DNA of 64,000 nucleotides, taken from NCBI RefSeq assembly GCF_007000325.2, contig NZ_CP117267.1, positions 1,426,001 to 1,490,000 on the forward strand, written 5' to 3'. The position numbers and the translations under genes are program-made. The notes under the pieces were generated by a model. It searched no databases and was not told the origin of the DNA. It was given only the letters and a program-made list of their open reading frames with translations. Below are positions 1-8,756 of this stretch, in pieces (positions within the stretch are counted from its first letter, which is position 1; each line of letters begins with the position of its first letter). The stretch is from Rhizobium rhododendri. GTDB taxonomy: Bacteria; Pseudomonadota; Alphaproteobacteria; Rhizobiales; Rhizobiaceae.

Positions 1-181
1 CCATCCGTTTTGCCGCAGACATCCTGTTCTGATCGCGACCTCTTCGGTCGAAACTCCGGCTGGCGTAGTGGCTTCGACTGCGAACCCGGCTAAGTATCTG
101 ATTTTTCGCTTGAGCCGTGGCCGCGCGCCGTGCAATGTCGCCGCACTCGACAATCCAGTGCAAATCAGCAGGAGACAGACG

Positions 182-1309
182 ATGGACGTACGCGCCGCCG
201 TTGCCGTTCAGGCAGGAAAACCGCTCGAAATCATGACCGTCCAGCTCGAAGGCCCTCGCGCCGGCGAAGTGCTGATCGAGGTCAAGGCGACCGGCATCTG
301 CCACACCGATGATTTCACGCTCTCCGGCGCCGATCCCGAAGGCCTTTTCCCGGCGATTCTCGGCCATGAAGGCGCCGGCATCGTCGTTGACGTGGGCCCC
401 GGCGTGACCTCCGTCAAGAAGGGCGATCACGTCATCCCGCTGTACACGCCGGAATGCCGCGAATGCTATTCCTGCCTGTCGCGAAAGACCAACTTGTGCA
501 CCTCGATCCGCGCCACCCAAGGCCAGGGCGTCATGCCCGACGGTACGTCGCGTTTTTCCATCGGCAAGGACAAGATCCATCACTACATGGGCTGCTCGAC
601 CTTCGCCAATTACACGGTCCTCCCCGAGATCTCGCTCGCCAAGGTCAATCCCGACGCGCCGTTCGACAAGATCTGCTACATCGGCTGCGGAGTGACGACT
701 GGCATCGGCGCCGTCATCAACACGGCAAAGGTCGAGATCGGCTCGACGGCAATCGTCTTCGGTCTCGGCGGCATCGGGCTCAACGTGCTGCAGGGTCTCC
801 GGCTGGCAGGCGCCGACATGATCATCGGCGTCGATCTCAACAACGACCGCAAGGCCTGGGGCGAGAAATTCGGGATGACGCATTTCGTCAATCCGAAGGA
901 TGTCGGCGACGACATCGTTCCCTATCTCGTCAATATGACCAAGCGCAACGGCGACACCATCGGCGGCGCCGACTATACGTTCGATTGCACAGGCAACACC
1001 AAGGTCATGCGCCAGGCGCTGGAATCGTCTCATCGGGGTTGGGGCAAGTCCGTCGTCATCGGCGTTGCCGGCGCTGGCCAGGAAATCTCAACCCGCCCGT
1101 TCCAGCTGGTCACCGGCCGCTCCTGGATGGGCACGGCCTTCGGTGGCGCGCGCGGCCGCACGGATGTGCCGAAGATCGTCGACTGGTACATGGACGGTAA
1201 GATCCTGATCGATCCGATGATCACCCACACGATGCCGCTCGACGACATCAACAAGGGGTTCGAGTTGATGCACAAGGGCGAAAGCATCCGCAGCGTCGTC
1301 TTGTACTGA
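182..1309 (+). CDS. adhC: S-(hydroxymethyl)glutathione dehydrogenase / class III alcohol dehydrogenase
   Basis: Cytoplasmic zinc enzyme that oxidises S-hydroxymethylglutathione (formaldehyde plus glutathione) to S-formylglutathione with NAD+; the class also acts on S-nitrosoglutathione. The 375 residues match the family length. Catalytic zinc ligands appear as C40 (GICHTDD) and H62 (GHEGAG), the structural zinc site as C92, C95, C98 and C106, and the nucleotide-binding loop as GLGGIG near residue 200. The reading frame is open from position 68, but the ATG at 182 is chosen because an AGGAGA ribosome site sits 7 bases before it and the protein then begins at the family start MDVRAAV. Two genes downstream lies fghA, the next enzyme of the pathway, so an adhC-DUF188-fghA transcription unit is inferred. 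Confidence 0.96.
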   Translation: MDVRAAVAVQAGKPLEIMTVQLEGPRAGEVLIEVKATGICHTDDFTLSGADPEGLFPAILGHEGAGIVVDVGPGVTSVKKGDHVIPLYTPECRECYSCLSRKTNLCTSIRATQGQGVMPDGTSRFSIGKDKIHHYMGCSTFANYTVLPEISLAKVNPDAPFDKICYIGCGVTTGIGAVINTAKVEIGSTAIVFGLGGIGLNVLQGLRLAGADMIIGVDLNNDRKAWGEKFGMTHFVNPKDVGDDIVPYLVNMTKRNGDTIGGADYTFDCTGNTKVMRQALESSHRGWGKSVVIGVAGAGQEISTRPFQLVTGRSWMGTAFGGARGRTDVPKIVDWYMDGKILIDPMITHTMPLDDINKGFELMHKGESIRSVVLY

Positions 1310-1363
1310 TCTGGTCGAGGGCGGCCTTCCGGCTGCCCTCCCGTCTTGAAAATGGACCGTCTT

Positions 1364-1831
1364 ATGATTTACGTCGATGCCGACGCATGCCCGGTGAAGC
1401 CTGAAGTCCTGAAGGTTGCCGAACGGCACAATCTCGAAGTGACTTTCGTTGCCAACTCAGGCCTGCGCCCGTCACGAGATCCGATGATCAAAAATGTCAT
1501 CGTTTCCAACGGCTTCGATGCCGCTGACGACTGGATTGCGGAGCATTGTGGCGTTGGCGACGTGGTGGTCACTGCCGACGTGCCGCTGGCCGGACGCTGT
1601 GTTGCGACCGGTGCCCTCGTAACGGGTCCGACGGGACGGGTCTTCGACACGGGCAACATCGGCATGGCAACGGCAATGCGCGATCTTGGCGCCCATCTGC
1701 GCGAGACCGGCGAGAGCAAGGGCTACAACCCAGCCTTCTCGCCGCGCGACCGGTCCAGCTTCCTCGAAACATTCGACCGGCTCTGCCGGCGGGCGAAAGC
1801 CCAAGTCCCCCCGACTGGAGATCCCACATGA
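1364..1831 (+). CDS. DUF188 / YaiI-YqxD family protein
   Basis: Protein of 155 residues in the widespread, functionally undefined YaiI/YqxD (DUF188) family. The hallmark N-terminus IYVDADACPVK is present, with later family blocks VANSGLRPSRDP, VVTADVPLA and TGNIGMATAMRDL. The DADACP acidic cluster recalls metal-dependent nuclease folds of the PIN/NYN type, but no activity is known to me. TTG (1346) and ATG (1352) starts lie upstream in frame; the ATG at 1364 gives the family N-terminus. Its TGA overlaps the ATG of fghA by four bases, so translation is probably coupled. Placement between the two formaldehyde-oxidation genes is unusual and does not itself prove a role in that pathway. Confidence 0.9.
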   Translation: MIYVDADACPVKPEVLKVAERHNLEVTFVANSGLRPSRDPMIKNVIVSNGFDAADDWIAEHCGVGDVVVTADVPLAGRCVATGALVTGPTGRVFDTGNIGMATAMRDLGAHLRETGESKGYNPAFSPRDRSSFLETFDRLCRRAKAQVPPTGDPT

Positions 1832-2661
1832 AGGTCCATTCCCAGGTTACCGCTTTCGGCGGAATGCAGGGCGTATACTCGCACGAATCCGAGGCCTGCC
1901 AGTGCGAGATGACGTTTGCCGTCTTTGTGCCCCCGCAGGCCATCGAACGGCCCTGCCCGGTCCTTTGGTTCCTCTCCGGCCTCACCTGCACCCATGCCAA
2001 CGTGATGGAAAAGGGTGAATATCGGCGGATGGCGGCGGAGCTCGGCCTGATCGTCGTCTGCCCTGATACAAGCCCGCGTGGCAACGATGTGCCCGACGAA
2101 CTCACCAACTGGCAGATGGGCAAAGGTGCGGGTTTTTATCTGGATGCCACCGAAATGCCATGGGCTGCAAACTTCCAGATGTATACCTACATCACCGAGG
2201 AGTTGCCGGCCTTCATCGCGCAGCATTTCCGAGTCGACATGACACGCCAGGGCATCTTCGGACATTCCATGGGTGGCCACGGCGCCCTGACGATCGCCCT
2301 GAAGAACCCCGACCGTTTTCGCAGCTGCAGTGCTTTCGCGCCCATCGTCGCGCCGATGACCGCCGACTGGTCGACCGGTGCTTTCAAAAAGTATCTCGGT
2401 GAAGATCAGGCGACGTGGCGGGCCTACGACGCCTGCGCGCTCGTCGAGGACGGCGCCCGCTTTCCGGAAATCCTGATCGACCAGGGTAAGGCTGACGGCT
2501 ATCTGGACACCGGCCTGCGCCCATGGCTTTTCGAGACAGCGACCGAAAATACCGGCATCGCACTCACGCTGCGCATGCACGAGCGCTACGACCATTCCTA
2601 CTATTTCATCTCGACCTTCATGGACGATCACCTGAAGTGGCATGCCGAACGGCTGGCCTAG
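1828..2661 (+). CDS. fghA: S-formylglutathione hydrolase
   Basis: Serine hydrolase of the esterase D family that splits S-formylglutathione into formate and glutathione, completing glutathione-dependent formaldehyde detoxification begun by adhC. The 277 residues match the family. The nucleophile elbow GHSMGGHG puts the catalytic serine near residue 147; the likely acid is in LIDQGKADGYLD and the catalytic histidine in RYDHSYYFISTF near the C-terminus. The conserved block LSGLTCTHANVMEKG is also present. Start at the ATG in the ATGA overlap with the DUF188 gene; the frame stays open far upstream but only as a shadow of that gene. A strong inverted repeat follows the stop. Confidence 0.96.
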   Translation: MKVHSQVTAFGGMQGVYSHESEACQCEMTFAVFVPPQAIERPCPVLWFLSGLTCTHANVMEKGEYRRMAAELGLIVVCPDTSPRGNDVPDELTNWQMGKGAGFYLDATEMPWAANFQMYTYITEELPAFIAQHFRVDMTRQGIFGHSMGGHGALTIALKNPDRFRSCSAFAPIVAPMTADWSTGAFKKYLGEDQATWRAYDACALVEDGARFPEILIDQGKADGYLDTGLRPWLFETATENTGIALTLRMHERYDHSYYFISTFMDDHLKWHAERLA

Positions 2662-2680
2662 GTCGGAACGTGGATATCGA

Positions 2681-2707
2681 AAGGGGGAAGCCAAGCGCTT
2701 CCCCCTT
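2681..2707. terminator. Bidirectional hairpin between convergent fghA and DoxX gene
   Basis: Perfect 10-bp inverted repeat AAGGGGGAAG/CTTCCCCCTT with a 7-base loop, placed between the stops of two convergent genes. No long T-run follows on either side, so it may work with Rho or act mainly as an mRNA 3' end stabiliser. Confidence 0.7.
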
Positions 2708-2715
2708 CGAGCCGT

Positions 2716-3105
2716 TTACTTCTTGCGATTGTCGACGGCCAGCAGGCCCGGGCCTGCGAACACGAAAAACAGGAAGACGAAGCAGAACAGAATGGCCGCA
2801 TCGCCACCGTTATTGACCGGGAAGAAATCCTTCGGTGCGTGCGCCATGAAATAGGCGACGGCCATGTTGCCGCAGAGAATGAAGGCAACCGGGCGGGTGA
2901 AGAGGCCGAAGAGGAACAGCAGGCCGCCGAATGCTTCGAGAATACCTTGGGTCAGAGACAGCGCCGTCAGTGGCCCGGCGTGCTCGCCGTTCGGAAAGGC
3001 AAAAAGCTTCTGCGTGCCGTGCTCGATGAACTGCAGCGCAGTCATGATGCGCAGGATCGTAAGAGCGTAGGGTTGGTATTGGTTTAATCGATCAAAAAAT
3101 GCCAT
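2716..3105 (-). CDS. DoxX family membrane protein
   Basis: Small inner-membrane protein of 129 residues with about four hydrophobic segments, typical of the DoxX/SURF4-like family. Family-like features are RIMTALQFIEHGTQKLFAFP in the first membrane region, a GLLFLFGLFTRPVAFIL segment, and a C-terminal FFPVNNGGDAAILFC segment. Members are linked to redox and thiol stress in several bacteria, but substrate and reaction remain undefined. The ATG at 3105 is preferred over one ten codons upstream because GGAG lies 7 bases before it. It lies 112 bases downstream of the carboxylase gene on the same strand, probably with its own promoter. Confidence 0.85.
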   Translation of the reverse strand: MAFFDRLNQYQPYALTILRIMTALQFIEHGTQKLFAFPNGEHAGPLTALSLTQGILEAFGGLLFLFGLFTRPVAFILCGNMAVAYFMAHAPKDFFPVNNGGDAAILFCFVFLFFVFAGPGLLAVDNRKK

Positions 3106-3217
3106 GAAAATCTCCGGTTGAAAGCTCCCGCGCAACCGTTAACCTGACGGTTCGATTCCACGAAGACACAGCTTCTGACACCACATCAATTTTTCGTGTA
3201 AAATCCGCGACTTGTCG

Positions 3218-4750
3218 TCACAGGGGAATGTTGTCGTGCTTCTTCCAAGGGTTCGACAGGTCCTTGTTCCGCAGCATCTTCAGCGCCCTTGCCAGACGCC
3301 TGCGAGTTGAGTGCGGCATGATGACCTCGTCGACATAGCCTCGCTCGGCGGCGACGAAGGGTGACAGGAAACGATCCTCGTACATCTTGGTATGCGCCGC
3401 GATCTTGTCCGGGTCGGCGATATCCTTGCGGAAAATGATCTCGACCGCGCCTTTGGCCCCCATCACCGCGATCTGCGCAGTTGGCCAGGCATAGTTGATA
3501 TCGCCGCGCAGATGCTTGGATGCCATCACGTCATAGGCACCGCCGAACGCCTTGCGGGTGATGACAGTCAGCTTCGGCACCGTCGCCTCCGCATAGGCAA
3601 ACAGCAGCTTGGCACCATGTTTGATCAGCCCGCCATATTCCTGCGCCGTGCCGGGGAGAAATCCAGGCACATCGACGAAGGTGACGACGGGAATGTTGAA
3701 GCAATCGCAAAAGCGCACGAAGCGGGCGGCCTTGCGAGAGGCGTCGCTGTCGAGCACGCCGGCCAGAACCATCGGCTGGTTGGCGACGAAACCGACCGTC
3801 GATCCCTCGATCCGGCCGAACCCACAGACGATGTTCTTCGCAAAGCTTGCCTGGATCTCGAAGAAGTCCCCCTCGTCCGCCACCTTGAGGATAAGCTCCT
3901 TGATGTCATACGGCTTGTTGGCGCTGGCTGGGATCAGCGTATCCAGAGACATATCCATGTCAGTCACTGACTGGTGACTGGAAATAGATGGCACCGGCGC
4001 GGTGTTGGAGAGCGGCAGCAGATCGATCAGCCGGCGCACCTGCAGCAGTGTGTCGATGTCATTGTCATAGGCGCCGTCGGCAATCGACGATTTCGTCGTG
4101 TGGATCGATGCCCCGCCGAGTTGCTCTGCCGTCACGGTCTCGTTGGTCACAGTCTTAACCACGTCAGGCCCGGTGACGAACATGTAGGACGTGTCGCGCA
4201 CCATGAAAATGAAGTCGGTCATCGCCGGCGAATAGACGTCGCCACCGGCACAGGGGCCCATGATGACCGAGATCTGCGGAATGACGCCGGAGGCAAGGAC
4301 GTTACGCTGGAAGACCTCGGCGTAGCCACCAAGCGCTGCAACGCCCTCCTGGATACGGGCACCGCCGGCATCGTAGAGACCGATGATCGGCGCCCGGTTC
4401 TTCAGCGCCATATCCTGCAGCTTGATGATCTTTTCGGCATGCGCTTCGGAAAGCGAGCCGCCGAAGACGGTAAAATCCTTGGCAAACACGAACACAGTCC
4501 GGCCGCTGACCGTCCCCCAGCCGGTGACGACGCCGTCGCCGGCAATACGGTTGTCCTGCATGCCGAAGTCGCTGGAGCGATGCTGAACGAACATGCCGAA
4601 CTCTTCGAACGATCCCTCGTCGAGAAGCACGTCGATCCGCTCGCGTGCCGTCAGCTTCCCCCGCGCATGCTGTGCATCGATGCGAACCTGTCCCCCGCCG
4701 AGCCTGGCCGCCTCGCGGCGTTCTGCCAGTTCCTCCAGAATGTCTTTCAT
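3218..4750 (-). CDS. pccB: Acyl-CoA carboxylase beta subunit (propionyl-CoA carboxylase type)
   Basis: Carboxyltransferase subunit of 510 residues that moves the carboxyl group from biotin to propionyl-CoA (or another short acyl-CoA) to give methylmalonyl-CoA. Both halves of the carboxyltransferase fold are visible: an N-terminal half with [13 protein letters not shown] and [20 protein letters not shown], and a C-terminal half with [25 protein letters not shown] shortened here to [13 protein letters not shown], then [19 protein letters not shown] and the following oxyanion-hole glycines are typical of PccB. The biotin-carrying alpha subunit is not in this window, so substrate choice between propionyl-CoA and a related acyl-CoA is inferred from similarity. 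A GAGG ribosome site precedes the ATG at 4750. Confidence 0.92.
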   Translation of the reverse strand: MKDILEELAERREAARLGGGQVRIDAQHARGKLTARERIDVLLDEGSFEEFGMFVQHRSSDFGMQDNRIAGDGVVTGWGTVSGRTVFVFAKDFTVFGGSLSEAHAEKIIKLQDMALKNRAPIIGLYDAGGARIQEGVAALGGYAEVFQRNVLASGVIPQISVIMGPCAGGDVYSPAMTDFIFMVRDTSYMFVTGPDVVKTVTNETVTAEQLGGASIHTTKSSIADGAYDNDIDTLLQVRRLIDLLPLSNTAPVPSISSHQSVTDMDMSLDTLIPASANKPYDIKELILKVADEGDFFEIQASFAKNIVCGFGRIEGSTVGFVANQPMVLAGVLDSDASRKAARFVRFCDCFNIPVVTFVDVPGFLPGTAQEYGGLIKHGAKLLFAYAEATVPKLTVITRKAFGGAYDVMASKHLRGDINYAWPTAQIAVMGAKGAVEIIFRKDIADPDKIAAHTKMYEDRFLSPFVAAERGYVDEVIMPHSTRRRLARALKMLRNKDLSNPWKKHDNIPL

Positions 4751-4815
4751 GCCAGCCTCAGGTCCAACCGCATTTCAGGGTCTGTCGTCTCACGCCTCGG
4801 TCGCTTCCGGACCCG

Positions 4816-5301
4816 TCAGTTATCAGGTCGCGGCGCCGTAAGCCCGTAGGCCGCACGAATGCGTGCGGCAATATCCTCGGCCATGAGGTCGTCTATTGCA
4901 TCGCTATCGGCCGAAAAAGTTGTCGACTCGAAGGAGTTCACGGCAACCACCGAGCCTGTATCGATCGCACTGGCGTCGATATCGACCTTTGCGGAGTTGC
5001 GGTTCTTCTCGTAGCCCTGAGCCCGCTCGGATTGTGTGATGTGGATGGTGAGTGCCACGGCACCCTCCGTCACAGCATGCTTGGTGGCAGCAATCGCGGC
5101 GTTCACCCGTGTGCTGACCTCGGACAGCAGCCTCGGAGACGCGCCATTCGCGGAGACGACAGTGACACTGCGGACATCGTAGACAGGCCCGGGCGGCGGA
5201 TTCAAAGGCGGCATGTGATAGCACGCGGACAGCAGCACGCATGCTGCCAGCGCCGGCAACAGCCGAACCTTGGTGGAGAAAGAAATTTTGCTGCCGATCA
5301 T
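4816..5301 (-). CDS. Putative lipoprotein of unknown function
   Basis: Predicted exported lipoprotein of about 161 residues. It starts with a basic stretch, a hydrophobic segment (LLPALAACVLLSAC) ending in the lipobox LSAC, then a proline-rich linker (MPPLNPPPGPVYD) and a soluble domain with alternating hydrophobic positions, including VALTIHITQSERAQGY. I do not recognise the domain. The start is uncertain: TTG at 5325, GTG at 5304 and ATG at 5301 are all in frame and none has a clear ribosome site; the ATG gives a normal lipoprotein signal. It lies between the ATP12 gene and the carboxylase gene on the same strand, with 65 bases to the latter. Confidence 0.72.
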   Translation of the reverse strand: MIGSKISFSTKVRLLPALAACVLLSACYHMPPLNPPPGPVYDVRSVTVVSANGASPRLLSEVSTRVNAAIAATKHAVTEGAVALTIHITQSERAQGYEKNRNSAKVDIDASAIDTGSVVAVNSFESTTFSADSDAIDDLMAEDIAARIRAAYGLTAPRPDN

Positions 5302-5354
5302 CACGCTACGCCCGTTAGGCCTCAACCTTCGCTATAACGGATTGCAAATCAACA

Positions 5355-6143
5355 CTATTCCGCCAAAGCGTGACGAAAAACCTCGGCAGCGGTGAGAAAT
5401 TCTGCAAACCGCAGCGACCGTCGGTGCTCCGCTTCTGCATCGCTGCCCCACTGTTCGCTCGTCCAGTCCTCGTCGAGATGTGCCAGCGACCAGCTTTCTT
5501 CTGCCGGAAGATATCCCTCAGCAAACGCCAGTGTGAGGATCGCCGATCCCGTCAGCGTCGTCAGGGTATGAAGGCCTGCCAGTTGCAGCGGGTTTCCGTA
5601 TTTCGAGAGCGCTGATTCGAATTTGTCGATGGCCTCTTTCGGCTGCTCCCGATGCATCACACCTTCGGCCAGCAGAAACCGGGCCCCGAATGTCGCATCC
5701 GCCCAGTCCAGTACGGGGTCCCAGCGCTCTGCCTGGCGCCGGACGAGTTCGACCGGCGTATGCGCCCGGTAGCAAATGAGGTCGATGCCGCTATAGCGGA
5801 CGATATCGTCTGAAACGGCCTTGGGATCTTTGGCGATCCCGTCCAGCGCCGTGTTGACCAGCCGCGTGACCGGCATCGTCATCGGGTCGATGAAATCAGC
5901 CTGGGCCCGCCATTCCCCGGCGATCCGATCTGCTAGCACCGCGTTTGCAACGCTCAGTGCGTTGCGGGCCGGTGTCTTCACGGGACGACCGTCGAGTTCC
6001 ACTGCAAAGCCACCCTCGCCCTGGCGAACACCGACCTCCTTGTAGAAGCGCTTCGGCAGCGGCTTCTTCATGGCAATCTGCGCACGGCGAACCGGGTCGG
6101 GATCGCTTAGCTGCTGGGTGAAATCTGTCAGATCTTCGCGCAT
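5355..6143 (-). CDS. ATP12 family chaperone for F1-ATPase assembly
   Basis: Protein of 262 residues of the ATP12 family, which in mitochondria and alphaproteobacteria binds the F1 alpha subunit during ATP synthase assembly. Recognisable blocks are PKRFYKEVGV, the ELDGRPVKTPARNAL strand region, AEWRAQ-like GEWRAQADFIDPMTMPVTRLVNTALD, and the C-terminal LTGSAILTLAFAEG followed by SLAHLDEDWTSEQWG. It is the last gene of a tight minus-strand run RluC-like, HAD, ATP12 (4-base overlap, then a 9-base gap). GAGG precedes the ATG with suitable spacing. Function by family is firm; the link to its operon partners is unclear. Confidence 0.9.
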   Translation of the reverse strand: MREDLTDFTQQLSDPDPVRRAQIAMKKPLPKRFYKEVGVRQGEGGFAVELDGRPVKTPARNALSVANAVLADRIAGEWRAQADFIDPMTMPVTRLVNTALDGIAKDPKAVSDDIVRYSGIDLICYRAHTPVELVRRQAERWDPVLDWADATFGARFLLAEGVMHREQPKEAIDKFESALSKYGNPLQLAGLHTLTTLTGSAILTLAFAEGYLPAEESWSLAHLDEDWTSEQWGSDAEAEHRRSLRFAEFLTAAEVFRHALAE

Positions 6144-6152
6144 CGGATAGCC

Positions 6153-6809
6153 TCAGACAATATGGCTCAGCAGGTCGTTCGGATGGTGGGCGATGGCGTC
6201 TGCACCGCTTGCAAGCAGGTCTTCTATTGCGGCATAGCCCCAGGCAACGCCAATCGCCGTTGCACCGGCGGCCTTGGCCATCTGCATGTCGTATATCGCG
6301 TCGCCGATGACAACCGTATCGTGGGCAGAGATGCCGGTTTCCTCGCAGCATTCCGTCACCATGGCGGGATGCGGCTTCGACGGGCAGTCGTCGGCTGTGC
6401 GCGAAACGACGAAATGCGGCGCAAGGCCGTGCATGTGTAGGATCTCGGTGAGCCCGCGACGGGATTTGCCGGTGACTGCGCCGATCGTCAACGCGTCGCC
6501 GCGCGCAACCAGCGTATCGACCAGCGGCCGTATACCGTCGAACAAGGGTGTATCCATGCCCGGCTCATCGCGCACATCGGTGTAGATGGTCTTGTAATGA
6601 GCCATCATGGCTACCGCCTCGTCGTCGACATGCTGACGACCCAGCATGCGGGCAATGGCGATATCGAGCGTCAGGCCGATGATCGACTTGGTCGAGGCGA
6701 TGTCCGGCCGCTTGTGCTTGAAGTCGACAAAGGTGCGGGCCATCACCTCATGGATCAGGCGCGCGCTGTCGACGAGCGTACCGTCGCAGTCAAAGAGAAC
6801 GAGCTTCAT
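6153..6809 (-). CDS. HAD-superfamily hydrolase (phosphoglycolate phosphatase-like)
   Basis: Cytoplasmic phosphatase-like protein of 218 residues. HAD motif I is FDCDGTLVDS at residues 6-15 with nucleophile and acid aspartates; motif II is the serine/threonine in GAVTGKS; motif III lysine lies in CPSKPHP; motif IV is VIGDAIYDMQMAK. The helical cap between motif I and II is of the Gph/PGMB type. Substrate cannot be read from sequence; phosphoglycolate or another small phosphoester is likely. Its ATG overlaps the end of the pseudouridine synthase gene by four bases and it is followed by the ATP12 gene. Confidence 0.88.
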   Translation of the reverse strand: MKLVLFDCDGTLVDSARLIHEVMARTFVDFKHKRPDIASTKSIIGLTLDIAIARMLGRQHVDDEAVAMMAHYKTIYTDVRDEPGMDTPLFDGIRPLVDTLVARGDALTIGAVTGKSRRGLTEILHMHGLAPHFVVSRTADDCPSKPHPAMVTECCEETGISAHDTVVIGDAIYDMQMAKAAGATAIGVAWGYAAIEDLLASGADAIAHHPNDLLSHIV

Positions 6810-7801
6810 TCTTCGTTGTTTTCATAGGGCGAGAGATCGAAGCCGAGCAGGTTCCAGCTCTGCACCATGTGTGGCGGCAATGGTGCCGTCACGCGCAGTC
6901 GTCCGCCGTTCGGGTGCGGTATGTCGATGTGCCGGGCATGCAAATGCAGCCGCTTCTGGATACCGCCGGGGAAAGGCCAATTGTGGTCTTCCTCGAAATA
7001 TTTCGGATCGCCGATGATCGGATGGCCCATGCCCAGCGCATGAACGCGGAGCTGGTGGGTACGGCCCGTATAGGGCTCCATCTCGAGCCATGCCATCGTC
7101 TGCGCCGCTGTTTCCAGCACACGGTAATAGCTGATCGCATGATCGGCGCCGTCTTCGCCGTGCTTGGCGATGCGCATCCGATCGCCGTCCGGTGTCGCTT
7201 CCTTCACCAGCCAGCTTGAGATCTTGTCCTCGTGCTTGCGCGGGACGCCCTTGACCAGCGCCCAGTAGGTCTTTTTCGTGTCGCGCTCGCGAAACGCCGC
7301 TGTCAGCTTCTGTGCTGCACCGCGGGTGCGGGCGACAACGATGACGCCGGTCGTGTCGCGGTCGAGACGATGCACCAGACGCGGCTTTTCGCCCTTCTTG
7401 CTGGTCCAGGCTTCGAGCATCTTGTCAAGGTGACGGTGCAGGCCGGAGCCGCCCTGCACGGCGAGGCCGGCCGGCTTGTTGAGCACGAAGACTTTCTCGT
7501 CCTCATGCAGCAACATGCGGGCCAGCAGATCGCCATCGTCGTCGTTTTTCAGGTCGCCGCCGCTGATCGGGCCGCCCTTGATGATCTTCTCGTCGATATC
7601 CATCGGCGGAATACGCACGGTCTGGCCGTACTGGACACGCGCGTCGGTCTTCACGCGTCCGCCATCGACCCGCACCTGGCCGGAGCGAAGCAGTTTCTGC
7701 AGCTGCCCGAATCCGAGGCCTGGAAAATGCACCTTGAACCAGCGGTCAAGGCGCATGCCCGACTCTTCCGGCTCGACTAGTCTATGCTCAATCCCGGCCA
7801 T
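6806..7801 (-). CDS. rluC: RluA-family 23S rRNA pseudouridine synthase (RluC-like)
   Basis: Enzyme of 331 residues that isomerises uridine to pseudouridine in 23S rRNA. An N-terminal S4-like RNA-binding domain (RLDRWFKVHFPGLGFGQLQ, LRSGQVRVDG) is followed by the catalytic domain with the RluA-family signature HRLDRDTTGVIVVART, whose first aspartate after HRL is catalytic, and the C-terminal block GRTHQLRVHALGMGHPIIGD. The domain order and length fit RluC or RluD; the choice of RluC is tentative. First gene of the operon with HAD and ATP12 genes. AGAAG lies just before the start. Confidence 0.9.
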   Translation of the reverse strand: MAGIEHRLVEPEESGMRLDRWFKVHFPGLGFGQLQKLLRSGQVRVDGGRVKTDARVQYGQTVRIPPMDIDEKIIKGGPISGGDLKNDDDGDLLARMLLHEDEKVFVLNKPAGLAVQGGSGLHRHLDKMLEAWTSKKGEKPRLVHRLDRDTTGVIVVARTRGAAQKLTAAFRERDTKKTYWALVKGVPRKHEDKISSWLVKEATPDGDRMRIAKHGEDGADHAISYYRVLETAAQTMAWLEMEPYTGRTHQLRVHALGMGHPIIGDPKYFEEDHNWPFPGGIQKRLHLHARHIDIPHPNGGRLRVTAPLPPHMVQSWNLLGFDLSPYENNEE

Positions 7802-7856
7802 GCTTCTTCTTTCAAACGATGAGGTCTCGGCCTAAGCCGGCCTTTTGCCGTCGCTT

Positions 7857-7930
7857 TAGAGCATTTTTCGGCAAAGTGGAAACCGGAATCGTCGCCATTG
7901 GTCGTTTGTTACGCTTTCCGGCCCGGTTTT
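7857..7930. repeat. TAGAGCA-type intergenic repeat
   Basis: The intergenic stretch between the RluC-like gene and crcB contains TAGAGCATTTTTCGGC followed by AAAGTGGAAACCGG. It matches in its first bases the three TAGAGCA copies found at 16438-16541. From memory, similar short elements are scattered between rhizobial genes. Boundaries on the right are guessed. Confidence 0.5.
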
Positions 7931-7936
7931 GCCAGA

Positions 7937-8314
7937 TCAGGTCAGCGCCCGCGCCACCATGAGGCCTGCAAAGACCGTGCAGAGCGACACGCCGACGCTG
8001 ACGAAAACATATAGCAAGGCAAGGCCGACATTGCCACGCTCAGCCAAGGCGATGGTATCGAGCGAAAAGGCGGAGAATGTGGTGAACCCGCCGACGAACC
8101 CGGTCATCAGCAAAAGGCGCAGATTGTCCGATCCGCCATATTTCCGGGCTATGACCTCGGCAAACACGCCGATGACGAAGGAACCGACGACGTTGACGGT
8201 CAGCGTCCCCCAGGGGAAGGCAGGCCCGCCGATCCTGAAACCCCAGATGCCGACATAATATCTGAGCACAGAGCCGATTGCGCCGCCGAAAGCGACCAGA
8301 AGAACTTGAAACAT
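7937..8314 (-). CDS. crcB: Fluoride channel / exporter CrcB
   Basis: Small four-helix membrane protein of 125 residues that exports fluoride ions as a dual-topology dimer. Family signature residues are seen in GGAIGSVLRYYVG (residues 10-22), PWGTLTVNVVGSFVIGVF (the conserved Asn of GTLxVN), and LLMTGFVGGFTTFSAFSLD with the conserved TTFS polar track. No fluoride riboswitch was recognised in the 156 bases upstream. It is separated from the rRNA pseudouridine synthase gene by the repeat described at 7857. Confidence 0.93.
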   Translation of the reverse strand: MFQVLLVAFGGAIGSVLRYYVGIWGFRIGGPAFPWGTLTVNVVGSFVIGVFAEVIARKYGGSDNLRLLLMTGFVGGFTTFSAFSLDTIALAERGNVGLALLYVFVSVGVSLCTVFAGLMVARALT

Positions 8315-8470
8315 GAGGTGCTGTTACCGAAGGATTGGAGATCCCGCCAAGGTAGAAATCAGCAAAGCCTCATTCGTTTGGCTATCCGTAAAATACCACC
8401 GGTTTTCTTCAGCGCGCAAGAAGATCGTCGCGATAAGGTTCCATATGGTTCTCCGTCTGGACATCTCGTA

Positions 8471-8743
8471 ATGGTCGAAGTCGTCAACGTTTCCGCCTAC
8501 ATGGCATCCTGGGCCGCTGACATGACCAAACAGCCGACGCTGGTTCCGCCTGCCATCGCCGAGCGTACGGCGCGCAAGGAAGCGCTGCGCCGACTAAGGG
8601 ATGGTGTTGACGACAGCGATGTCGAAAGCATTTCGCCAATCATTCAGGCAACGACCATCGGCCTTGACCTGATGAACGAAGGCAGCCGCCAGCCGCGCTC
8701 CACGCTCCAGCACGCGCTGGATTCCTACGCCGAGAACGACTGA
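8471..8743 (+). CDS. Small hypothetical protein
   Basis: Open frame of 90 codons from the ATG at 8471 (open upstream to 8306). The product is mostly helical and polar, with acidic and basic stretches (AIAERTARKEALRRLRDGVDD) and no signal peptide, membrane segment or motif I recognise. The ribosome site is poor. Supporting evidence is modest: no other good frame covers this stretch, and it converges with the PCu(A)C gene with a 13-base gap. Confidence 0.5.
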   Translation: MVEVVNVSAYMASWAADMTKQPTLVPPAIAERTARKEALRRLRDGVDDSDVESISPIIQATTIGLDLMNEGSRQPRSTLQHALDSYAEND

Positions 8744-8756
8744 CTTGCCGTTCCGC

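Noticed and set aside
1..32. Frame ending in a TGA at 30-32 that could be the 3' end of an upstream gene
   Set aside because: Only ten codons are visible and no family can be read; could be chance.
116..136. TTGAGC/TGCAAT promoter-like pair before adhC
   Set aside because: Spacer of 15 and weak -10; not better than chance in this region.
8315..8470. Possible fluoride riboswitch upstream of crcB
   Set aside because: The conserved strings and pseudoknot of the fluoride aptamer were not found in the leader.
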